This document shows, one piece after another, positions 1-10,131 of a DNA stretch of 64,000 bases. The position numbers and the translations under genes are program-made. Source of the stretch: Trochalopteron elliotii (taxonomy: Eukaryota > Chordata > Aves > Passeriformes > Leiothrichidae); NCBI GenBank assembly GCA_024734555.1, contig JANPWX010000449.1:4887679-4951678 (forward strand). Reading direction: 5' to 3'. Within the stretch, counting starts at the first letter, position 1, and each line of letters opens with the position of its first letter. The notes under the pieces were generated by a model. It did not search any database. It saw nothing but the letters and a program-made list of their open reading frames with translations, and was not told the origin of the DNA.

Positions 1-2945
1 ACATTTTTTATAAATTGTGACAAGTACACTTGAGGCTTTTTTTTTTTTTAATCAAACTAAAAGCAAAAAACATAGCATTTAAGCAGAAGCTTTCTGCTGC
101 TACCAGTTTTGTCCCCTTCGTGTCTCCTGCATCATGGGAAAATTGAGGAGGGTTTAGCAAAGGGCCGCCAAGGTCATCAGAGGCTTGGGGAACTTGACTT
201 ACGTAGAAATGCTGATGGAGCTGCGTTTGTTGAACCTGAAGAGTTGAAAGTTCTGTAGAGGGGAATCTGGTCACAGCCTCCCTGAAATGTAGTTGCAGGG
301 AGGATGTGTGTAGTTGTCTTCATGAGGATGCACAGGACCAGGGCAAAAGGCAGCAGGCTCAGGTTGCATCAGGGGGAATTCTGTCTCTATAGAACAAGTC
401 TTCACCGTGACAACAGCAGAATACCGGACTGGGTTCCCCAGAGAAGGGGTGAAATACTCTGCCTGACAGGGCCCTGGGTAACCCAACATGAGGCTCTGGT
501 TTTCTACAGAAGGTTAGACCAGGTGGTCTCCAAAGGTCCTTTTCTACCTACATTTTCCCCATGATTCTGTGAATCTGTCTTGCCCTGATACTGAAGCAAA
601 TGTGGGGAAATGGATTAGGCAGGCTGCAGTATTGCAAGTAACTTGTGGAGAATAGTAGTCTTAAGTCCTCTCATCTGTTCCTCAGAGAAAGCAACTGTAT
701 TGCCTTAAGGAAACGGGGAGTGAGTGTACTTAAGGACAAAGTGGTGCCTGAGCTTTTCAGAGGAGGAATGTGACAGACGGTGGGAGTGGAGGGGAAGTAC
801 TGTGTGAATTTGAACATGAGTGTTGAGAAGGGTAGCTGAACTATTGAAGAAACCTAGGACAAGAAAAGGGGTGAACAAAGAGGAAGAAAGCAGTAGCATA
901 TGGGTTTGATACGCTCTTGGTGTACTAAATGGTTGAAGCATCATGTGTATTCACCATGTGTGATAAAGTTGGGATGGCAGGACTGACAATGCAGGAGCTT
1001 TTACATGCCTCTACATGCTGAAGGTAGTGTAGTGTGAATAGTCTTGAGTGGTTTTCTCTGGTAGTCCTGGGTTATTGAAAGGAGGAGAACTCTCTGAAAG
1101 TAATAGAGGAGGAAGGGTACACCAGGACATTCTGGAATGTTATGTAGCTTGAATCACAAGAGCAGGCTGGAGCCTCACCACTGTTGTCTTAAATATTCGA
1201 GAAAAGAGAGAAAGGGGAGAAAAAAAAGTGGATTGTTTAGAGCAGGTATTAAAGTAGCTATTTGTAGTTACTTGATTGTAAGATGGGCCATGCAAACACA
1301 GAGGTGAAAGAAAACACCTTTCTCCAAGGTCAGCACTTTTTTTAAATTATTTTTTATTTTTTCAGGAAAGTTGGATTGTGTAAGTAAATGGATATGGAAT
1401 TTGCCTTGGTAATTTATCAAAGCATTGTGGTTGCTTTTTTCTTCTGCTGTTATTTTCTCCAGAGGGAAGTTAGTCCTTTCCTTAGATTGTTCTGGATCAT
1501 TCCATTAGCTTAGTGCTGCAACTATCAACAGAATTCTGTCTTAAGATGTTGGCTTTCAAATGCAGTTGAGGGCATCTCTGAAATGTCACTACCATATCTT
1601 GTGGGATATGTATGTCAGATAACACTTTGCAGAATGGTTTGGAAATTGTGAGAAAATGTGAATACATGCTTTAGTGTAACATTAGTTTGTTCAGGTTAGT
1701 TATTACTGCTGCCTATACCCGTTTTTATTTACTGCTTAGATATCTGTAGAAGACAACCACTTTATAGAGAAGGCTTAATGCCTTTACCTTTACTTCTCAT
1801 TTAGGATGGGGAACATGAGTGTAAGAAAAGGAAAGTTCCTTGCCTGGTCAACTCAAAGAATTACTGGCACAACTAGTTAGAACCTGCATCTTAAACAATT
1901 AGTTAGAGAATGGGTTCTTCAAAGTAGTGTGGTATTGGGAGGGGGAGTATGTTTTGGATTAAATATGAGTAATGTTTTATTTTTAGTAAGAACATTGAGT
2001 TACCTATCAAAGAAATTGTCTCAATATGTGGAATTGTCTCTATCCAGATTTTTATGATCCCTTCTAAAGAAAATAGATTGTTTTCTGCCGTTGTCTCTTT
2101 AGCCACCTGTAAGCCCAGTTGGACTTGGATGCTTGCATGGGATACTGATTACGATAGGCTATGGGTAGCCAAGCTTGTAACAAGGTCCATAGATTTCAAT
2201 GTACTGTAGAAATGCCATTGATCAATATGGCCACAGGCCACACACTGTAGTGTCTTCTACGAGGTAAATGTAGACTAGTGGGGAAAAGTGGTGTAGTCCC
2301 CAAAGAGTTGCTGCAGTGCCACACAGCTGTGATTATTTTTAGAGGAAGCTTAAATTCAGTCTAAGGATTTGGAGGTTTGGTAGTTTGAGGCTGGGTTTTT
2401 TGGAGGATTTTTTTTCCAGTGGTATATTTCTTACTGTTATTGTGGGCACCTCTCTACCCCCATTTTTCTTCCAGAGTAAATCCAATCCAAATAGCTTAAT
2501 TATGTGTGTGATAAATTCAGAAGACTGTGCTTCTAAAAGTGCTTTAAAAAGTGAGGTTTTTGTATCCCAGCATCCAAGGGCAGGAGGCAGAATAGCTTGA
2601 TAAATTTTGACAAACAGCATGCTGTTTTATAAAATGTTACTAAATCAAGCTGTCAGATGCCAGAGACCGTATATGCTACTTCTTTAGCTGAATATATATT
2701 TTTTTATGTTTATATAAAATCATCATTGATTAAATACTTTGCCTTTTAGAGAATGGTGGAAAACTGCATCCTGAACATTCATCAAGCTCACTGCTTTGAG
2801 GCATAAATTCAAACTGTGGAGCAGAGTTGGTTCATAAATGTTTTTTTCTTGTGAGTTTTTTCTAGAACAATAATGTGAGGTAATTAATTTGCTTATTATT
2901 ACCACTCTGTTAAAAATTCTGTAAATATCTCTGTCTGATTTATAG
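1..2945 (+). other. AASDHPPT: Intron of AASDHPPT (3' part), upstream of the first exon in the window
   Basis: This stretch precedes the first recognisable AASDHPPT exon and ends in a pyrimidine-rich tract with a TATAG acceptor at 2941-2945. I searched it for the expected preceding exon, which encodes the middle of the enzyme with the metal-binding Asp region, and did not find it. That exon should lie before base 1. Apart from a degraded CR1 end at about 130-580 and AT-rich unique DNA, I see nothing else here. Short frames in this interval show no family signature. Confidence 0.75.
130..580 (+). repeat. CR1 LINE, degraded 3' end
   Basis: The segment follows the CR1 3'-terminal order. First comes a diverged 'gagaagggccacaaagatgatc'-type stretch (about 150-180). 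Then comes the 'ctg-agg-gag-ctg ... ttg-aacctggag' stretch near 210-245. It ends with the terminal 'ttagaccaggtggtctcc...aggtcctttt...cctac' block and an attctgtgaatctg tail near 515-577. It is many substitutions away from any intact CR1 and has no coding capacity, so it is an old, 5'-truncated insertion inside the AASDHPPT intron. Confidence 0.8.
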
Positions 2946-3067
2946 GTAGTAGCTCAATTCCAAACTTCTTTCACATAATGAAGCGACAGTTTACTGAGAC
3001 GGAGTGGGATGTAATCAAGTCTATGAGTAATGAATGGATGCAGCTGGATATGTTTTATCGGCACTGG
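2946..3067 (+). CDS. AASDHPPT: AASDHPPT internal exon (phosphopantetheinyl transferase, central part)
   Basis: This exon encodes 40 residues after a split first codon. They begin SSSIPNFFHIMKRQFT and end QLDMFYRHW. I recognise the run as the segment of vertebrate L-aminoadipate-semialdehyde dehydrogenase-phosphopantetheinyl transferase just before its catalytic W-x-L-K-E-S motif; the human protein has a very similar FFHIMKR.FT...EW...QLDMFYR.W pattern. The protein moves 4'-phosphopantetheine from coenzyme A to a serine on acyl carrier domains such as cytosolic fatty acid synthase and aminoadipate semialdehyde dehydrogenase. The acceptor is TTTATAG at 2939-2945 and the donor is GTAATA at 3068. 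The exon enters with two bases of a split codon and leaves in phase 0, with the last codon (TGG, Trp) at 3065-3067. Upstream coding exons are outside the window. Confidence 0.95.
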
Positions 3068-3787
3068 GTAATACTTCTTTTCCTGTTTAAAGTCTGCAAA
3101 TGTTCACTTTATTTTCTGAGATAATTTATTATTTTCATTATAGTAAACATGTAATCTTTTTGTAGTTGCGTAGAATCATAGAATGGTTTAGGTTGGAAAA
3201 GACGTCTAAGATCATCAAACCCACCACTAAACTGTCCCTAAGCACTACCTCTACCCTTATTTTTAAGAATTTCAGGGTGACTCAACTACTTCCCTGGGCA
3301 GTTTGTTCCAGTGCTTGAAAAGCCATTTGATGAAAAAGTTTCTCCTGTTATCCAGTCTAAACTCCCCTGATGCAGTTACCGTTTCATGCGAAGATATTCT
3401 TGGATTTTATATTTCAGTGTTCATTTTAATATCAGAATAACTTTGAGAACCATGGTACAGCTAACACTTCCAATGGGATTTATTAGTAGTTTTAAACACA
3501 TAGCCAGAACAAGGTAAAGCATTCATATGGAATGGCATTCATGTGCCACTGAGTAATTTCACTTGCATGTTTATTTTAATGCAGCAGGTTAGGCTGGGTA
3601 TAAACTATGCTGATAACTTTTACTCTTGATAATTTCATCAGTCTACCCTCACATTTACAGTAGTATAAGTCTTAAATTTATTTTGTCTGCAATGTGTGCT
3701 CAGAAGTAACGTGTATAGAAAAGTAAATAGCAGTTTAAAAACAGTTTATAGCCAGTATAAATAAAACACATTTTTTGTGTCTCTTAG
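3068..3787 (+). other. AASDHPPT: AASDHPPT intron with an antisense CR1 insert
   Basis: This is a short 720-bp intron bounded by GTAATA and CTCTTAG. A CR1 fragment in the opposite orientation fills about 3172-3385. The rest is AT-rich unique sequence without a recognisable feature. Confidence 0.9.
3172..3385 (-). repeat. CR1 LINE 3' end, antisense to the gene
   Basis: On the + strand it begins with agaatcatagaatggttta and ggttggaaaagac. These are the reverse complement of the CR1 terminal repeat tail and the adjacent 'gtcttttccaacc' block. It continues through 'tcatcaaacccaccactaaactgtccctaagcac' and 'cctgggcag.ttgttccagtgcttga', the standard reverse-complement order of the CR1 3' UTR. It is 5' truncated near 3385 and is one of the better preserved CR1 pieces in the window. 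Confidence 0.92.
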
Positions 3788-3949
3788 GCCTTAAAAGAAA
3801 GCTTTTTAAAGGCCATTGGAGTTGGAATTGGCTTTAACTTGCAAAGAATTGAATTTAATGTGTCTCCATTGCAACTGGAAATAGGGCAGGTGTATAAGGA
3901 GACAAAAATGCTTCTGGATGGAGAAAAAGAAGAGGAGTGGACATTTGAG
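3788..3949 (+). CDS. AASDHPPT: AASDHPPT exon with the catalytic W-A-L-K-E-S motif
   Basis: This 162-nt exon is in phase 0 at both ends and encodes 54 residues starting ALKESFLKAIGVGIGF. Together with the Trp that ends the previous exon it rebuilds the W-A-L-K-E-S-F-x-K-A motif of Sfp/AcpT-type phosphopantetheinyl transferases. In the human enzyme the Glu of KES (about residue 181) helps bind Mg2+ and CoA, and the Lys four residues later (about 185) is part of the active site. Both are present here. The exon continues with QRIEFNVSPLQLEIGQVY and ends EEEWTFE, matching the vertebrate family in length and order. Acceptor is TGTCTCTTAG, donor is GTAAAG at 3950. A CR1 tail begins only about 33 bp past this donor. 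Confidence 0.97.
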
Positions 3950-3981
3950 GTAAAGAACATCTTTTTACTGGTCGTAACTGA

Positions 3982-4075
3982 TAGGGGCATGGTTTACTTG
4001 TAGACCTGGCAGTGCTGGGTTAACAGTTGAACTTGCTGGTGTTAAAGGTGTTTTCCAGCCTAATGATTCTGATTC
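3982..4075 (+). repeat. CR1 LINE 3' terminal fragment
   Basis: The segment carries 'aggggcatggttta', 'gacctggcagtgctgggttaac' and 'aaaggtgttttccagcctaatgattctga', in the order seen at the extreme 3' end of CR1. Only about 90 bp remain. It starts about 33 bp downstream of an exon donor site. Confidence 0.85.
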
Positions 4076-6199
4076 ATAATGATCTCAAATTATTTAATTA
4101 CCAAAAAAGCAAGTTTTAAGAACAAATCACAGCCCCCTTTCTCTACACCCCAGAGGCATGTTTAGTCAACCACTTTAAACAAAGCAAAAAATGGAACAGA
4201 CTGTCAAGCGCACTTTTCAGTAAGATTATTCAGTTTTGAATATATATTTGCATTTTGAAAATACCTATATTGTTGGAGACAGCTGTTCCAATAGAGCTGT
4301 CTAAATGACAAATGTCTGCTGTATGTTTATTTTCTTTAGTGTACAAACTATGTACCCTGTGCATGTGGAATGAAAGAATGAATGTTCCAGTAATGTTTAA
4401 CTTCAGAGTATGTTTCTTTCTTTGCAGTTCATTCCTTTATTCAGCATTCCTATCCACTTTTGCTTTTGTGTTACAAGTCTATGCATACTAAATTAGATCT
4501 CTTTCTCAATTCCTGTATAGTATAGTGATATCACTATGTCATGGAGTTCGCTAGTTGGAATTACACTGGCAAAGGAAGTTATTTGGAAAGCCCGTGATGT
4601 GTCTCGTACCAGTACCATGGCCAAGGGAACATCTACCCATCTTCATTGAATTCTGGAACTCATAGTTTTGGTCTTTGATGTGCCTGTGGTTGATTGACAG
4701 AAATAGCCTGAAGGTGATGATGCAGATAGCTCCCTGTAATACTTAAACGCTTTCTAATTGTTTGAATTTTCCTTATTACTTAGTAATTACTCCTAGAACT
4801 TTCGCGCAGTTTTTGTCTGAGGAATGTTTCCACTTCCATGCTTGCCCTCCTGCTTCCCAAGAGTGCAGCATTATAATGAGGCAGATTCTTGTATTTCAAA
4901 GAAAGGGCTTAATATAATGTTTCCTTTAAACACAAGCTCAGTTGGGATATAATTCCATTAAAATATCAACATTCATTAAAATTAAATAAATAAAATGCTT
5001 TTCAGTTACCAATCTCCAGAGAGCCTAAAATTAAGCCTTTCTATACTTGTTTGTCTCTTCCCAAGTTTCTTTTACTTTTGCGTCCGTTTTCTTACTTAGA
5101 AAAGTCTTTCTTTGTCTCATCGGATTTTTGAAATAACTTTTTAGTTGAAAACACTAATTTTGAGAAATCCAAAGAGTCGCCCAAGAGCAGATATTAAGTC
5201 ACCTGTAAGACTACATATTACTGATTCAGTCTTTTCATTGGGTTCCCTGTTGTACCTATGTTGAGTGAGGGAGCTTTTTCTATCAAATAAAAAAATACAA
5301 TGACCTCACATCTACATTTCAGAGCTGCCTATATCTTAGTGGAAGGAAATGATGAAAGAGAGCAAGACTGTTTAAAATTCAGTTATCACATTTTTTTGAT
5401 TGATTCTTTTCATTTTTAAAGAGAACCTAATTTACTAAAAATGGAAGGGAGAAATAAGGGGGATTTTATCCATTTAAGTTACACAGAATATTCTGAAATC
5501 GCCTTCAGAAAGTACCATGTAATATGAAAAAGATAATTTCAAGTTCCTGAAGACCAAGAAAAGATCCACCACCTTATACTTGTCATGACTAAAAGGTCAA
5601 GAGAAATACTAATGAATCAGAACAAATCAAAGTTGACACCATTTAGACACCCTGTAACTGTTCACAGTCAGAGCAAAGCCAATTCAAATTGGAGATAGAA
5701 TTTTCTGTGAACAGTGCAAAAAGGTTTCTCTTATTTCATTGTAAATACCAAATTAACTACTTTGTTATGTAGTTGACTGTTTGCAGTCCTTTTACCAAGG
5801 GTTTAGTTTTGCTGGAAGTACCTTTGCCCTCATTCACTCCCCGTATTTCTTGGCTTGAATGGAAGGCAGTTGGTCAGAAACAGCCTCTTCTTGTTTGATC
5901 TGGATGGAAGGATTTAGTTTTAGAGTCTTTTTTTCTAGATATATTTCTCTAGATATTGCTATGAAGATTCCCTTCAGCTGTTTTGGAAGGAGTTGGAGGG
6001 AAAAATGCTTTGTTTAAAAGCATCAATTTAATTTTAAGATACGTCTGCTATATGTGTTGAAATACTCTTTATTCGTATAGACAGTACACGCTTTCCACAT
6101 TTTGAAAAGGTGACTTTGTTCAGTAATAACTAAAAGACAGCTAACCCAGTGAAGGGTGATAACAGTATTTTGTCAGGGTGTTGATTTAGGATGGAGTCA

Positions 6200-6230
6200 T
6201 TATGATGATGGTGATGATTATTATTATTAT
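6200..6230. repeat. Short GAT/ATT microsatellite
   Basis: A run of atgatgatggtgatgatt followed by repeated att units. It looks like a small trinucleotide repeat with no other apparent role. Confidence 0.8.
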
Positions 6231-6284
6231 GGGCAATTCTATATGCTCCGTTTACTTCCTTTGAAGAAAATAAACTTGGACAAT

Positions 6285-6425
6285 TATCCTAGTTTCATCT
6301 CTGGTACAGTTAATTTTCTTCTTAGTAGCTGGCATAGTGCTGTGTTTTGAATTTAGGATGAGAACAGTGCTGATAACACACCCAAGCAAAATCAAGGACT
6401 CCAGTTTCTCATAGTGTCGTGACAG
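6285..6425 (+). mobile_element. ERVL-type LTR fragment (5' part of LTR)
   Basis: The stretch 'agttaattttcttcttagtagctgg', followed by 'atagtgctgtgttttgaatttaggatgagaa' and 'tgataacac', matches the start of a very common avian endogenous retrovirus-L LTR as I know it. The expected 5' end (tgtcctggtttcagctgg) is visible in diverged form at 6285. The similarity fades after 'caaggactccagtttctcat' near 6413, so the 3' part of the LTR is missing. No viral coding sequence is attached. Family assignment is from recognition only. Confidence 0.7.
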
Positions 6426-6623
6426 TGAGGAGGCTGTGTGGTATGAGCTGCCTACTACTATGACAAAAATGAGGTCGTAGTTAATTCTAGTAAAAATGAC
6501 AGAAATTGATTCAAAACAGTCATGACAAGTTCTATCATTTAAAGAGATCGATATAAGTTTATAAGATAGGTAGATTTGTAGCAGATCTTACATATGGAAA
6601 AATATATTGGCAGTGGAACTATA

Positions 6624-6806
6624 TTGGCACAGGAACAGGTTACCCAGAGAACCTCTGGATGTCCCATCCCTAGAAGTGTGTAAGGCTAGATTGGATGGGT
6701 CTCTAGGCAGCCTGGACTAGTGGAAGGTGTCCCTGTCCAAGGCAGGGGGGTTGCAATGAGATGGTCTTTGAGGTCCCTTCCAGTGTAAGACATTCTATGA
6801 GATTAT
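6624..6806 (+). repeat. CR1 LINE 3' end
   Basis: It shows the sequence 'ggcacaggaacaggttacccag', 'acctctggatgtcccatccct', then 'ggatgggtctctaggcagcctg', and ends with 'gagatggtctttgaggtcccttccag' and a tail attctatgagattatga. This is the canonical CR1 3' end in sense orientation. It is 5' truncated. Confidence 0.92.
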
Positions 6807-9800
6807 GAAAGTAAATTCCTAGTTAGTGATTTCAAATTATTAAATGTATTCATGACCCTTTCCTTATTGGTCACAGTTGTGTACAATTGATGAGGAAGAA
6901 TGACTGGATAGCACCTACTGGAAACAATATTAAAGAAGAATCTTAAATGAGACGTAAGGCATTTCTGGTTTTGTACCTACCTCAACTTTGGATACAATTA
7001 CTTTATATAGGAGGCACATGATTTATCCTAAACTTCGCTCCAGGGATTAAGAATCACCTGGCAGGACTGCTGTTGCACAAATAACTTTCTGCATTTTTTC
7101 ACAACAAATCTTTGTTTGGTTTGTTTGTATGCAAATAGATTACTTCCAGAACATGAATTTCAAAGAGAGATTACCTGGGTCAATTTGAAACATATTTAGT
7201 AATTGCTGGTGTGTAACTGTAGTTGGCATCTTTCACCCTCAGGAAGAGAAGTTAATCCTGTTGCATTGTCAGGAATAAATACAAATAGAATTTTTTATTT
7301 CTAAGACTAGCTAATCCAACTGTTTTTACTCATCAATCAATTCTGCTGGCTGGGAAGGTACAGATTCATCCTAAGTTGTCTGTTGTTGAGTGAATTCATA
7401 ATGATTTGAATTCCAGACACATCATTCTGCCGAGTCTTTGAAATGAGATCATTGTAAATCTCTGTGTGCTCTAGTAACACTTTTGTTCTGTGCAGACAAA
7501 AACAAATTTTGATCCATTATGTTTTCTGGTTTATAGAGAGGAATCTTAACCAAACAAACTCTGTACCCTGAAGAAATTCTATATTATTGTCCTCTTTTTG
7601 TTTAATAATCTATTTCCATTCAAGGTATTAATTTTATAAGCTGATATGGCAATATCTCCAGGGAAGCGAGCTGGTCTGCTGTTTTTTATAGTTTCAGTAT
7701 GTTTCATTGATTCCATTGCTTAAGGTTTTTGCTGGCCACTAGTAAAGGCCAGGAAAGATGTTCCTTTCTGTATTTCATTTGGATTAACATTGCTCTGAAA
7801 CAGCAAAGATAGATGAAGGGCATAGTTTATGTTTTATTTTAAGATGCTGAAAACTCTCTTGTGACCACAGATACATGAAATAAATGAAATGAAACTTTTG
7901 TCATTCACTGTTCATTGGGCAGAGTCTCTGCAGGGAAGGTCTATCTAAACAGTCACTGCCTATTAAATGCAGCTTTGTACTGAAAAAAACATTGTTTTGC
8001 TAACAATATGTAAAATACTGTCTTTTGAACAAACGAGAAGTAATATAAGTGGACTTCACAAAAAAAAAATTCTGTGCTTAAAAAAGAAAAAGCTGTTTGC
8101 AGACTTCTGATTACAGGTGTAAGCCACTGCTGAATGTGCTGTACTGTGCCCTCTGTTCTGATCTGTCTTTGACCTCTTGGACGTGCAAAAAAAAAGAAGG
8201 GCAGAAAATGAAACAATTTAAAGAAGATATAGTAATTTTTCCGTCTAGAAAAACACAAAACACTGCCATCCCAGAACAGTAGAAAGGGTTTACCAACACC
8301 TGATAAAGCATCTAATATTCATAGTCTTTCTTATTTTTGAGGAAGTTACAGAAATGTGCACACTGAGTACAAGTGGTTGCCTATAAGATAGCATTCTTTA
8401 TGCTTGACTTACTTTCAGTTTTGTATCCTAGTAAAGGAGTGGAAAACCCAGTAAAATACCCCATAGGAAGTATATTTATAGCTCTTGCAGTCATGTAAAG
8501 TACTGCATATGGTGTAGGCTTATTAGTGTTTCTTATATTAAATATTTCTCTTAATCTAGACAGAGTTGAAATATTCATTTTCTTAGTAGCACTTTGCAGA
8601 AAGGTATGACAACATGAGCTTGATGTTTTGTTTTTTTTTTTTTTAAGTAAGTGAGGTAGGTAAAGCTCACTGCTAAAGTTGTCAAATGGGCACAGTTTTG
8701 GTGCTGAAGACATCAAAGTGAAAGCATAGTTCTCTTTCCTCAGCAGCACCTCTCAGCCAAGGCACCCACATTTGCCAGAAACTTCCCCCAGCTTTACAGT
8801 TGTGCTGGTGCTATACATGACTGGAGCAGCTGCTGCCTTGGCTGAGCTGGGCTGAGTAGATTTGAGCTGAGCAGCTTGGTACCTTTTATATCTATATGCA
8901 TATACAGGGCTGTTTAGGAATCACAGAAATGGTATCCTGGCAACTGAAGCCTTTGAAAATTCTGTGTAGTAGATGAACTGTAGAAAAGCCTGATACACAC
9001 TCACAATTGTCCTAAAAGACATTTTGCTTAGATTAAAAGGGGAGAAAAATGAGGCAACCAACAACCTATCAGAGGAAATAGGAGGAGGTCATGGTGCTTT
9101 CTTTGTAATGTAATTTAGTGCAGTTAGAATATATCCCAAGAAGGCCAGAATTGGAGATTCAGTCTTATGTCCCAGGAGAATATCCCAATGACTTGCTAAT
9201 TTTCAGATTAATGGCAATATTGAAATGGATCACTTTCCGAGGTAAAATTCTTGTTATTCTTGATTTGTACTTTAGAAAGTAGAAATTACGTGAAAACTTT
9301 TGAATAAAAGAGCAGAGGAAATTTTATTTTCTTTCCTTAGATACATATCTTTTTAAAAGTCAGTGGAATTATGGCTTGGCTATAGAATAAGCCTTATTGA
9401 GAAACAATAGAAGTCTTTGGGTTTCTTTTTCCTGAAATTGTTTAGGATAAATTTTTAGTTTTTCTAGAAAAAAACCACTTTCAAACCGAACTATTAAATA
9501 GGTAAAAGCTATATTACTAAATATATAGTTATACATCTAAAAATCGTGATTTGTATTTACACATAGCAGTACTCAGACTATGTCAGGAATTTAAAGTTGT
9601 GCTTTTATATGCTGTCTGAAGCCAAGAAGGAGAGAGTCTTTGGTTTAAGTTTACACTGACATAATTGTTTTTCAGAATACATTCTAGAGGTTTGCAGTTG
9701 ATCTCACTGGAAAAGGATAGCTAAGATGGGTTATATGGTTTGGGGCTTAGAAAGGACTGCTAAAGGAATGCTTAGGTCACAAACTTGAATACTAATATCT

Positions 9801-10053
9801 ACAAATGGATAAGGTATTGGTAACCTATAGTAATCTGTCCTCAGCCCTCTGAACATTATAATACGTCTGTATCGTTGAGCTCTATCACAAAACTGCTAAA
9901 AAGTACTATTGCTTTTTAAATGTCATTATTTTAAAGTATTTTAAATTATCTTGTGCTATTGTTCTGAACTATACTACAAACACTTATATAGTCTATACTT
10001 TGGAAACAGAGTAAAGAAAATGCATTTACATTGCCATTTTTCATCTTTACTAG

Positions 10054-10131
10054 GAAACCCGCTTGGATGACCATCATCATATTGCAGTGGCACTTGGGAA
10101 ACAGGAGGGATTTGTACAGAAGAATTCTGAT
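10054..10131 (+). CDS. AASDHPPT: AASDHPPT penultimate coding exon
   Basis: This 78-nt exon is in phase 0 at both ends and encodes 26 residues beginning ETRLDDHHHIAVALGK. It corresponds to the family segment E-x-x-x-D-E/D-H-H-x-x-A-V-A-L, part of the C-terminal alpha/beta half of the enzyme. The acceptor is preceded by a pyrimidine-rich run (ATTTTTCATCTTTACTAG) and the donor is GTAAGG at 10132. A longer open frame runs past the donor to about 10329. The residues after the donor have no resemblance to the family, and the next exon resumes it, so I take the donor as real. Confidence 0.93.

Larger units (their letters stand above)
3950..10053 (+). other. AASDHPPT: AASDHPPT intron, 6.1 kb
   Basis: The interval is bounded by GTAAAG and a TTTACTAG acceptor. 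It holds a short CR1 tail (3982-4075), an ERVL-type LTR fragment (6285-6425), another CR1 3' end (6624-6806), a GAT/ATT microsatellite (about 6200-6230), a 16-bp palindrome at 4522-4537 and a T-run near 8628-8645. The remainder is AT-rich unique DNA. Short open frames here (for example around 7953-8749) show no coding signature. Confidence 0.9.

Noticed and set aside
4522..4537. 16-bp perfect palindrome ATAGTGATATCACTAT
   Set aside because: Isolated in AT-rich intron DNA. One such palindrome in 64 kb is not strong evidence of a site.
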